Shown here: positions 4,144-12,700 of the stretch, piece by piece
Layout: the number at the start of each line of letters is the position of its first letter
How positions within the stretch are numbered: the stretch's first letter is position 1
Origin: Phycisphaerae bacterium
GTDB lineage: Bacteria > Planctomycetota > Phycisphaerae > SM23-33
DNA: 14,230 bases
Assembly (NCBI GenBank): GCA_022866005.1
Contig: JALHTV010000187.1
Location: 1-14,230 of the forward strand
Direction of reading: 5' to 3'
Translations under genes and position numbers: made by a program
The notes under the pieces: model-generated
Seen by the model: the letters and a program-made list of their open reading frames with translations, nothing else
The model's database searches: none
Told to the model about the DNA's origin: nothing

Positions 4144-6780
4144 ATGAGCGCGAAACTGGCAAGCGTCGGGGCCAGGGGGCTCGTGGTCGCCTCGATTGTT
4201 GCCTGGGGGCTGACGGGCTCAGCGGCGATGGGCCAGACGGTCGAGGCCAATCCCGTGCTTCGTATCTTTGATGTTGACGGAGACGGTGGCGGGATCGTCG
4301 CCTCCGACAGCCCCAGCAGCGCCGATGCGGCCCCCCCGTCTTACTTCGACCTCCGCAACGTCAGCGGGAGCAACTATGTCACCTCCGTCAAGGACCAAGG
4401 CGCATGCGGCAGCTGCTGGGCCTTTGCCACGTATGGCTCGGCCGAGAGCTACGTCCTCCGCACGGGAGGGGCGACCTACGACTTCTCCGAGAACAATCTG
4501 AAGAACCAACACGGGTTCGCCCCCGGGCCCTGTGATGGGGGACAGGCGTGGATGAGCATGGCCTACATGTCGCGCCTGGCCGGACCCGGCCTGGAGGCGG
4601 ACGACCCATATCACCCTTGGGATGATCGGGCGACGGCGCCGGTGACCATCCCCCGCGCCCGGTTCCTCCACGACACGCCGTTCTTTGACACGTCTACCGA
4701 GAGCAAGAACGCGGTCGTCACCTACGGTGGGCTGCACACCAGCATGTACTACGACGACGCCTACTATCGCTCCTCGGACTACACCTACTACCAAGGCGTT
4801 ACCGCCACCAGCAACCACGCCGTGGACATCATCGGCTGGGATGACAACACGATCACCGCCGGCGGCAACGGGGCCTGGCTGGTCAAGAATAGCTGGGGCT
4901 CCGATTGGGGGGACAACGGTTACTTCAGGATCGCCTACCAGGACGCCGCCGGCTGCACGTACGGGGCGTCCTACCAGACCCAGGCGGCCGACCCCGTCAC
5001 GGATGTCTACTACCACGACTACTTCGGCGACGTCACCGAGCTGAACACCCCGTACGGCTGCAACGTGTTCACCACCACCAAGCAAGAGCAGCTCGCGGCC
5101 ATCGGGTTCTACACGCAGAAGGACGGCGCCAAGTACGACCTCCAGATCTATGATACCTGGAGCCCCGGCGGGCCATCGGAGTTGCTCGCGTCCAAGAGCG
5201 GAGCGATCACCCAATGGGGTTTCCATGTGATCGACCTGGACAGCCTCGTCAGCTTGGATGCCAACGACGATTTTGTGGTGGTCCTCGGCATCACCAAGGG
5301 TGGCGAATACCCCCTGGCTATCGATTACAGCGTCAGCGGATACTGCACCTCCACCGCCTCGTCCGGGGAAAGCTACTACAGCTTCTACGGTGACACCTGG
5401 ATCGACCTGACCACCTGGGACGCCACGGCCAATTTCTCGATCAAGGCCTATACGATCTCCCAGATGGTGACGTGCTACTGGCAAGGCGATCCCAACACAC
5501 CCGGCCTGTGGGAGGACCCCAGCAACTGGACCCCCTCACTGCCCGGGGCCGACGACGACGCGATCATCGACAACGGAGGTGCCGCGATCATCTCCGGAGG
5601 GAGCATTTCGGTGCGCAGCCTCGTTGTGGGCGAGAGTCTTGCGGGATCTGTCATCCAATCGGGCGGGATCACCGCAACGGGCGGGACCCTGTTTGTGGGG
5701 GCCGCTTCCGCCGCCCAAGGAACCTACACCCTGACCGATGGGTCGCTTGACTCCCAGCAGCAATACGTGGGGTATTCCGGCAGGGGGAGCTTCACTCAAT
5801 CCGGCGGGACCAACGCAGTGCGCGACGATCTGCACCTGGGGCAGTCTGCCGGAGGCACCGGGTCCTACGAGCTCACCGGGGGCTCGTTGGGGTCGCGGGG
5901 CCTGTACGTAGGCCATTCCGGTGAGGGAAGCTTCAGCCAGTCCGGCGGGACAAACAGCGTGGGATACGCGCTCCTCCTGGGGTACTCTGCCGGGTCGGGG
6001 GGGACATACGACCTCAGCGGGGGCCTGCTAACCGTGGCCGGCAACGTGGAGCTTGGCGGAACCACCGGGGCGCGGGCCCTGTTGAACATAGCAGGAGGCA
6101 GCCTGACGGCCACGGGGCCGATCGTGCTGGCCTGGGGGACCGGCGGGACTGGAGCGCTGAAAGTCGCCAGAAGCGCGTATGTCGAGGTGGGCGGCCTGAC
6201 CGTCAACACCGGCAACGAGCGGAGCAGCACGATCACCCTGGAGCTGGATGGCGACAGCCACAGCCTGATTCACACCACGGCCGTCTCGACGCTGGGCGGC
6301 GGGATGGACGTTCAAGTCCTGGGCGACTTCCGCCCGAGGGAAGGCGACAGGTTTGCGGTGATGGCCTCGACCGACCCCAGCGGCGAGCACTTCGTCGGCA
6401 ACTTCGGCACGTTCACCAGCAACATCACGCTGGGCCTGCCGGTGGGTTCTTCGGCCTTTGGTGGGGCCGCCGAGGGCGCGACCTACCAACTGATCTTCCT
6501 GGGGTACACCTACGGTGACGCCAATGGCGACCACGGCGTAGACGGCGGCGATCTGGCGTTGGTGGGTGCGGCCTGGATGCGGAGCGGTCAGAGCTGGGCG
6601 ACCGGTGACTTCAGTGGGGACGGCTCGGTGGATGGCAGCGACCTGGCCTTGATGGGCGGCAACTGGAATTGGACCCTGCCTGCCGCACCCCTGCCCGAAC
6701 CCGCCTCCGCGGGGCTGTTGTTGGCTGGCGGTCTTGCTCTGATGGGAGCACGGGGCCGCACTCATCGCACCGTGCGATAG
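4144..6780 (+). CDS. secreted papain-like (C1A) cysteine peptidase with lectin-like, beta-helix, dockerin-like and PEP-CTERM regions
   Basis: This 878-residue exported protein starts at 4144 after GGGAAGG (7-base spacing). The N-terminus is a signal peptide with hydrophobic core LVVASIVAWGLTG and a likely cleavage site around AAMGQ (about residue 30). The peptidase domain (about 60-280) has the full papain set: Q85 and C91 (QGACGSCWAF), H225 (NHAVDIIGWD) and N249 (VKNSWGSDWG). A lectin-like beta domain follows (about 286-438), of the kind often attached to bacterial C1A peptidases. Next come Gly/Ser-rich beta-helix repeats (about 445-690) built on YVGxSGxGSFxQSGGTN. A dockerin-like pair of calcium loops follows (D792-D803 and D822-D833). 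The end is a PEP-CTERM tail: LPEP (PEP 851-853), a hydrophobic segment and a basic end. Exosortase-type processing and outer-surface display are expected from the family; no exosortase gene is in this window. The substrate is unknown. Confidence 0.92.
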   Translation: MSAKLASVGARGLVVASIVAWGLTGSAAMGQTVEANPVLRIFDVDGDGGGIVASDSPSSADAAPPSYFDLRNVSGSNYVTSVKDQGACGSCWAFATYGSAESYVLRTGGATYDFSENNLKNQHGFAPGPCDGGQAWMSMAYMSRLAGPGLEADDPYHPWDDRATAPVTIPRARFLHDTPFFDTSTESKNAVVTYGGLHTSMYYDDAYYRSSDYTYYQGVTATSNHAVDIIGWDDNTITAGGNGAWLVKNSWGSDWGDNGYFRIAYQDAAGCTYGASYQTQAADPVTDVYYHDYFGDVTELNTPYGCNVFTTTKQEQLAAIGFYTQKDGAKYDLQIYDTWSPGGPSELLASKSGAITQWGFHVIDLDSLVSLDANDDFVVVLGITKGGEYPLAIDYSVSGYCTSTASSGESYYSFYGDTWIDLTTWDATANFSIKAYTISQMVTCYWQGDPNTPGLWEDPSNWTPSLPGADDDAIIDNGGAAIISGGSISVRSLVVGESLAGSVIQSGGITATGGTLFVGAASAAQGTYTLTDGSLDSQQQYVGYSGRGSFTQSGGTNAVRDDLHLGQSAGGTGSYELTGGSLGSRGLYVGHSGEGSFSQSGGTNSVGYALLLGYSAGSGGTYDLSGGLLTVAGNVELGGTTGARALLNIAGGSLTATGPIVLAWGTGGTGALKVARSAYVEVGGLTVNTGNERSSTITLELDGDSHSLIHTTAVSTLGGGMDVQVLGDFRPREGDRFAVMASTDPSGEHFVGNFGTFTSNITLGLPVGSSAFGGAAEGATYQLIFLGYTYGDANGDHGVDGGDLALVGAAWMRSGQSWATGDFSGDGSVDGSDLALMGGNWNWTLPAAPLPEPASAGLLLAGGLALMGARGRTHRTVR
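5764..6042 (+). repeat. two 141-bp (47-residue) beta-helix repeat units inside the peptidase gene
   Basis: Unit 1 begins YVGYSGRGSFTQSGGTNAV at 5764 and unit 2 begins YVGHSGEGSFSQSGGTNSV at 5905, exactly 141 bp later. Each is followed by a Gly/Ser-rich second half (YELTGGSL, YDLSGGLL). A more degenerate half-unit (YTLTDGSL) precedes them. Synonymous differences between the units show that the duplication is not very recent. Confidence 0.8.
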
Positions 6781-6822
6781 CGCTTCGGCGGGTCCTGTTG
6801 TGTCATCGCGGCAGGAACGCTC

Positions 6823-6828
6823 TATACT
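6823..6828 (+). promoter_or_regulatory. TATACT -10 box just upstream of the MFS-HEAT gene
   Basis: TATACT matches the -10 consensus at 5 of 6 positions. The best -35 candidate, TTGTGT (6798-6803), is 19 bp away, which is slightly long. Transcription would begin near 6835, only about 8 bases before the ATG at 6843. No ribosome-binding site is seen there, so the mRNA could be nearly leaderless. Confidence 0.45.
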
Positions 6829-6842
6829 ATGACGCTGTCGCC

Positions 6843-9494
6843 ATGACCGTCGAACCGACACCGGCTGAGCGGATCCGCCATCTGCCGCACGTGATGGCCT
6901 TTGATGCCCTCAACAGTGTCTTCTGCCGCTTGACGGTGTTCGGCAGCGTGTTTGTCCTGTTCCTGTCGGATCTGGGGCTGGACAAGGTCCGCATCGGCGT
7001 GGTCCTGTCGCTGATCCCCTTTGCCGGGGTCGGGGCGATCTTCTTGGCGCCCCTGGCGGCGCGGCTGGGGGTCAAGCGGGTGTTCGTGGGCTTCTGGGCC
7101 GCGCGGAATGTCTTCATCGCCGGGCTGGTGGCCACCCCGCCGGTCGCGTGGCGGTACGGGGCCGACGGGGCGTTCGCCTTTGTGGCCCTGATGGTCGGTT
7201 GCTTCTCGCTGTGCCGGGCCTTCGGCGAGGCAGCCAACGCGCAGTGGCGCCAGGATATCATCCCTCACCACCTTCGCGGGCGCTTCAGCGCCGTGGACAA
7301 CATTGTGGCCACGCTGGCCGGTGTCGCGGCCGTGTTCGTCTCCGGATGGGTGATCGGTGAATCCAGCGGCCTGTGGCGGTACGGTTGGCTGATGGCCGCG
7401 GGGGCGACCGTGGGGCTGGTGTCGATCTACTGGGCCTGGCGGATCCCCGGCGGTCTGGAGGCCCAGCCGGGCAAGCCCGCCGTCTGGCACCTCCGGCGGT
7501 TCTCCACGGCGCTGCGCGACCGCAATTTCCTGACCTACCTGACGGCGCTGAGCCTGGTGACGGTCGGCTCGGCGCCGCTGAACGTCTTCGTGCCGCTGTT
7601 CCTCACCGAGGCCGTCGGCATCGACGCCGCCACCGTGGTGCTGCTCCAAAACGGCTTCCTGATCGGCATGCTGCTGGCGAGCTACTTGTGGGGCTGGGCC
7701 GCGGACCGCTTCGGCAGCAAGCCGGTGATCCTGTCGGGCCTGGGGTTGCTGCTGGTGCCCCCGCTGGCGTGGCTGGTGATTCCCTATGGTTCATTCTGGA
7801 GCGCACCGATCGCTTTGGCAGTGATGACGGTGGGAGGCATCGCCTCGGTGGGCTACATGCTGGGCACCGGCCGACAGCTCTACGTGTCCATCGTCCCGCC
7901 CCGCCGCAAGACGCATTACGTGTCGGTCTTCTGCGCGTGGATGGGCGTCACCGGCGGGCTGGGGCAGGTGCTGGCGGGGCAGACCATGACCCTGGCGGGC
8001 GGTGTGGCGGGGACGTTCCTGGGGCTGCACTTCAACCCCTACACGTTCCTGTTCCTGTTCAGCATCGTGATGCTCCTGGCGGGGCTGGCGCTCCAGCGAC
8101 AGGTCCGCGTGGACGGTTCCCTCCCCGTCCGGCGGTTCGTGGGCCTGTTCTTCCAGGGCAACCCGCTGATGGCCGTGGACTCGCTGCTGCGGTATGACTT
8201 GGCCGGGCGCGAGGCCGACCGGGTGGAGATGATCCGTCGCCTGGGCCGGGCTGGAAGCCCCCTCAGCGCCGATCGCCTGGCCGACGCCCTGGCCGACCCC
8301 AGCTTCCACGTTCGCTACGAGGCGATCATCGCCATCGCGCGGACCCGCAGCGACCCGGCCCTGACCGGCCAACTCGTCGAGACGCTCATCGGGGAGCAGC
8401 AGGACCTCACCCTGGCCGCGGCCTGGGCCCTGGGACGCCTGGGGAGTCCCGAGGCGGTCGCGCCGCTGCGATGGGCCTTCGGGGCCGATCCGCCGCTGCT
8501 GCGACTCCGTGCGGCCCGCGCGCTGGCGGCGCTGGGAGACCGCGGCATCCTCCAGGAACTCACCCGGCGCGCGAGCGCCGAGGCCGACCCCGTGCTGCGG
8601 CGGGGCTACGCCGACACCCTGGCGACCCTCCACGCCGCCGAGGGCCGGGCGGCCCTGAAGCGCCGGCTGAACCGCCTCCGCAGGACCCGTCGGGCCGAGC
8701 GGCTCCTGGTGGCCCTGCGCGATCGCGACTTCTACGTCCGCTACGAGGCGATCATCGTGGCGGCCCAGCGCCCCCGACCGGTGCTGACCGCCGAGCTGAT
8801 CCGCATCCTGCTGGACCAGCACGACGATGCGAGCAGCGAGGCGGCCTGGGCGCTCTCGCGGATCGGCGACGGCGCCGCCCTCGAGCCGCTCGTGCAGACG
8901 TTCCGCCACGGCTACCCGCTGCTGGCCGCCCGCAGCGCCCGGGCGCTGGCGGCGCTGGGCGATGCGCGGACCGTCGGTGAGATGACCCAGCGTCTGGCCA
9001 GTCCCCTCACCCCTGCCCTGCGGATGGCCTACGCCTCCTCCCTGGGGCAGCTGCGGGTCCGCAGGGCCGTCGAACCCATCATCGCCCTGCACGCGCTGTT
9101 GCCCAGCGCCGGTTGGATCAGCGAGCTCAACCTGGCCCTGGCCCGGCTGGTGGGGAACGAGCGGTTCTTCATCCAGTTGTGGCGAGCCATGCGGGCTGAT
9201 CCCGCCACCGGGGCCGCCACCGCCCTGCACAAGGTCCGCGGCAGGGTGCGGTGGCTTCGGCCGCGCGAACCGAGGGGCGACCTGGCCGACCGATGCATCC
9301 AGGCCCTGGGCCGCGACGAGCTTGCCCAAGGGGCGGTCCTGCTGGCTGAGACGCTCCAAGCCGCCGCCCCCGACGCCCACGACCCCTGTACCGCCGCGGT
9401 GATGCGCCACTGCCAGTCCTGCCTCCGCCTCCCCGGCCCCGGACAGCTTGAGGCTATTCCCCTAGCCATCCATTGCCTCCGCTGGCTGCAATGA
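6843..9494 (+). CDS. MFS-type membrane transporter fused to a HEAT-repeat domain
   Basis: This is an 883-residue protein. Residues about 20-420 form a major-facilitator-like membrane half with about 12 hydrophobic segments. They include typical inter-helix signatures (APLAARLGVKR at 69-79 and WGWAADRFGSKP at 283-294) and a central cytoplasmic linker (about 200-228). Residues about 440-880 are soluble, rich in Ala, Leu and Arg, and built of HEAT/PBS-lyase-type helical repeats. The repeats contain a long internal duplication: 479-620 and 621-762 share VRYEAII, AWAL and ARALAALGD in the same order. HEAT repeats usually bind proteins, so the soluble part may sense or scaffold a partner (inference). 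The substrate is unknown. The start at 6843 lacks a ribosome-binding site, but the TATACT box is close. It lies 62 bp after the peptidase gene and seems to have its own promoter. Both parts are in one uninterrupted frame. Confidence 0.85.
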   Translation: MTVEPTPAERIRHLPHVMAFDALNSVFCRLTVFGSVFVLFLSDLGLDKVRIGVVLSLIPFAGVGAIFLAPLAARLGVKRVFVGFWAARNVFIAGLVATPPVAWRYGADGAFAFVALMVGCFSLCRAFGEAANAQWRQDIIPHHLRGRFSAVDNIVATLAGVAAVFVSGWVIGESSGLWRYGWLMAAGATVGLVSIYWAWRIPGGLEAQPGKPAVWHLRRFSTALRDRNFLTYLTALSLVTVGSAPLNVFVPLFLTEAVGIDAATVVLLQNGFLIGMLLASYLWGWAADRFGSKPVILSGLGLLLVPPLAWLVIPYGSFWSAPIALAVMTVGGIASVGYMLGTGRQLYVSIVPPRRKTHYVSVFCAWMGVTGGLGQVLAGQTMTLAGGVAGTFLGLHFNPYTFLFLFSIVMLLAGLALQRQVRVDGSLPVRRFVGLFFQGNPLMAVDSLLRYDLAGREADRVEMIRRLGRAGSPLSADRLADALADPSFHVRYEAIIAIARTRSDPALTGQLVETLIGEQQDLTLAAAWALGRLGSPEAVAPLRWAFGADPPLLRLRAARALAALGDRGILQELTRRASAEADPVLRRGYADTLATLHAAEGRAALKRRLNRLRRTRRAERLLVALRDRDFYVRYEAIIVAAQRPRPVLTAELIRILLDQHDDASSEAAWALSRIGDGAALEPLVQTFRHGYPLLAARSARALAALGDARTVGEMTQRLASPLTPALRMAYASSLGQLRVRRAVEPIIALHALLPSAGWISELNLALARLVGNERFFIQLWRAMRADPATGAATALHKVRGRVRWLRPREPRGDLADRCIQALGRDELAQGAVLLAETLQAAAPDAHDPCTAAVMRHCQSCLRLPGPGQLEAIPLAIHCLRWLQ

Positions 9495-9707
9495 CCGGCG
9501 GGGCCGGCGATCGTCCGGTGGGTAATAAAGTCGTCCGGGGGGCCGTCCGATGCACCCAATGGCCCGGGGTGGCCCGACCCGGAGTGACTCTGTCCATGTG
9601 GGCTGATGATCTGTGCCCTTCGAGGGTTGCACGCATCAGGCGGAGTCGCCCGCACGCCGCGCCAGGCCCCCGCGCCAGCACAGCGCCCGTCGCTGGAGGC
9701 AGACAGG
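9495..9707. other. gap between the transporter and the sensor kinase
   Basis: These 213 bp have no convincing gene. A small stem, CCGGC-GGG-GCCGG (9495-9507), begins directly after the transporter stop codon but lacks a T-run. No sigma70 or sigma54 promoter of good quality was seen. The frame of the kinase is open back to an ATG at 9606, but that segment (Arg/Pro/Ala-rich) looks like untranslated leader. Confidence 0.4.
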
Positions 9708-12700
9708 ATGGCTGCTAAGGCAACAACCGCCGGCCCCGCCGGTCGAAGGCCCTCGGTCCGACGCACCGTCTTGCGCCGGTCGCTGCCGGACTGGCACATC
9801 ATTGGTCCGGTGCTGTTGGCGGGGGTTGTCGCCGGGGCGGTGGTGGCCGCCATGGCCTGGCATCAGGACAATTTCCGCAGGGGCATCCTCAGCCGCTTCC
9901 AGCACTATCAACTGGCCTCAGCCCAGAACAAGGCCACGATGATGGAGTCGGCCTTTATGGAGGTCTCCAAGGCCCTGGGCGCGCTGTCCGCCGGTGCGGC
10001 CTCCGCCGATCGGGTTGCCCTGGCCACGCTGGTGGGGGGGTTCTACGACAGCCACAAGGACGTCCTGGACGGCCTGGTCCTGACGGACTCCACCGGTCGG
10101 GCGATCGTTCAGTGCGGCCGGGGGGTCGCTTCACACGATGGGCCCACCGTAGTGGTGCACCTTCCGGATTGGGAAGTGCAGGGCACGCGGTATGCGCTGC
10201 GAGCGGCCGTCAGTGTGCGCAAACTCTGCGCCAAGAGCCTGTCGGGGGGCGCGACCCTTCCGCAACGCTTCCTGGGATTGACCGACCCTGAGGGGCGCTT
10301 CGTCTACAGGACCGACTTGGGCCGCGCCTCCCTGGGGAGCGATGGGGATCGCCAGCAGCCCTCTGAGGACGCTGCCCCGCGGCGTCGAGCCGATGCCTTG
10401 GCCGGGGCGATCAAATCCGTCGCCTTGCGGGAATCGGCTATGGTGGAGCTGCCCCGTGGGGGACCGGGCGGATCGGTCCTTTTGCTGGCCACCGCGCGGG
10501 TCCGCTTGGGTGATCGGCGCTACAGCGTCGTCATGGCGGCCGGTGAGTCGGAGGTGTCCGTCCCCATCACCGCCTACGAGCGGCTGACCTTCACGCTGAT
10601 TGTGGCGCTGGCGGTGCTCTTCTTCGCCACCGGCTACCTGACCTACCGCAGCGCCCAGGGCAACGCGGAGATGGAGCGCCAACGCCGCCTGGCGGCGGAG
10701 TCGGCCAACGAGATGAAGAGCCAGTTCCTCGCCCGCGTCAGCCACGAAATCCGCACCCCGATGAACGGGATCCTCGGCATGACGGAGCTGGCCCTGGGCA
10801 CGGAGCTGACGAGCAAACAGCGGCGCTACCTCACGCTGGCCCGGCAGTCCGCAGACGGCTTGCTGACGATCATCAATGACATCCTGGACCTGTCCAAGAT
10901 CGAGGCGGGCAAGCTGGAGCTGTCCCGCGAGGTCTTCCCCCTGCGCGACTGCGTGGATGCCAGCTTGAGCATCCTCGCCGTCCAGGCGGCCAACAAAGGT
11001 CTGACGCTGTCGTGGGAGGTGGCCTCCGACGTGCCGGACCGCCTGCTAGGCGACCCCGGCCGCCCGCGACAGGTGCTCACCAACCTGGCCGGCAATGCGG
11101 TGAAATACACCGGCCACGGCAGCGTGCAGGTGTCCGTGGAGGCGATCTCGGGGATTTCGGTGGAGCCCAGCCGGCTTCGACCGCATCCGGTGGTGCTGCA
11201 CTTCGCCGTGAGCGATACCGGCGTGGGCATCCCGGCCGAGAAGCTCCAGGCCATTTTCCAACCCTTCGAGCAGGTCAGCGACAACCCGTATCGCAAGGCC
11301 GGCGGCACGGGGCTGGGGCTGGCGATCTCCTCCCAGATGGTGGGCCTGATGGGCGGGCAAATCTGGGTGGAGAGCGAGGCGGGCAAGGGCAGCACCTTCC
11401 ACTTCACCGCCTGCTACACTGACGCGACGGCGGGGGTTCCGGATCGCGAGGCGGATGCGGCCGGTGGCCGGGCGACGACCCCCGGCCGGGCGACGGACCC
11501 CAGCCTGCTGATCGGCCTGCCGGCGCTGGTGGTGGACGACAAGCCCGGCTCCGCGCAGGAGTTGGCGGCAAGCCTCTCGTCCTGGGGCATGAGACTGACG
11601 GTCATCCCCGCAGCCGCGGCCGCGCCCAGCACCATGCGCCGGGCGGAGGACGCGGGGGATCCCTTCGTGCTGGTGCTGGTCAGTGCGTCCCTGGAAGGCG
11701 TGGACGCGTTCGCCTTGGCCTGGGACCTCAAGCAGATTGCCGCCCCGGCCGTCATCATGACCGCGGCGGCGGGGCTGCGGGGCGACATGGCCCGCTGCCG
11801 CGAACTGGGACTGGACGGCTACCTGACCGGTCCGGTGGCCCCGCGCGTGATGCTGGGAGCCGTGCTGACGGCGGTCGCATCGGGGGTCGCCAAGGATGGC
11901 TCAGCCATCACGCGCCACCGCCTGCGTCGGCGACGCCGCAGCCTCCGCGTGCTGCTGGCCGAGGACAACCCGGTCAACCAGGAACACGTCGCGACCGTGC
12001 TGCGCATGTGGGGGCACGACGTCACGGTCGTCGCCGACGGCACGGCAGCCTTGGAGGAGATGGCGAAAGGCGGGCTTGGACTGGTGTTGATGGACGTGCA
12101 GATGCCGGAGATGGACGGCTTTGAGGCCGTCGTAAAGCTCCGCCAGCAGGAGTCCCGCACCGGCGGGCACGTCCCCATCGTTGGCATGACGGCCTATGCC
12201 ACCGAGGCCGACCATCGGCGCTGCCTCGAGGCGGGCATGGACGGGTACGTGGCCAAGCCCTTCAGCACCCAGGCGCTGCTGGCCGCCATCGACCAGGTCT
12301 GCCCGGATTCCACCCCGGGCCGTCCCGCACCCCAGCCCGCTTCGGCAGGCTTAGCGCAGGGCGCTGCGGCCAGCTCAGCCAGCGCGACCTCGGCGGGCTC
12401 GACGCAGCCGCTGCGGGCCTTCGACTACGCCGGCGCCCTGGACCGCTGCAACGGAGACCCGGTCCTGCTGGCGCGGGTGGCAACGGTCTTCCTGGCCAAC
12501 GCCCCGGGCATGTTGGCTGACATCCACCAGGCCGTGGCCCAGGGGGACTGCAAAAAGGTTCGCCAAGGTATCCACAAGCTGACCGGCTCAGCCGGGCTCT
12601 TGGGCGCCCAGGTGGTGATCCACGCCGCCGAAGCCCTGCGGCACCTGGCGGTCGCTGGGCAGACCGAGCCGATGCACCAGGCCTGGGACGAGTTGGAACG

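Noticed and set aside
3702..4250. Extension of the minus-strand regulator frame upstream to 4250
   Set aside because: The frame is open, but the extra residues show no domain, they overlap the peptidase's signal-peptide region on the other strand, and a good ribosome-binding site supports the start at 3701.
4219..5484. Long open frame antisense to the peptidase gene
   Set aside because: It is rich in Gly, Val, Arg and Asp with no family motif. It is what GC-rich codons give on the opposite strand of a real gene.
6829..6846. Five-codon upstream frame (MTLSP) whose TGA overlaps the MFS-HEAT start codon
   Set aside because: It has no ribosome-binding site, and transcription from TATACT would begin after its ATG, so it is probably chance.
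7791..9410. Long open frame antisense to the HEAT-repeat part
   Set aside because: Composition (Gly, Gln, Arg, His) is typical of a shadow frame, and the plus-strand frame has clear domains.
9606..9707. ATG at 9606 as start of the hybrid kinase
   Set aside because: The extra 34 residues are Arg/Pro/Ala-rich without a domain, while GGAGG lies at the ideal distance before 9708.
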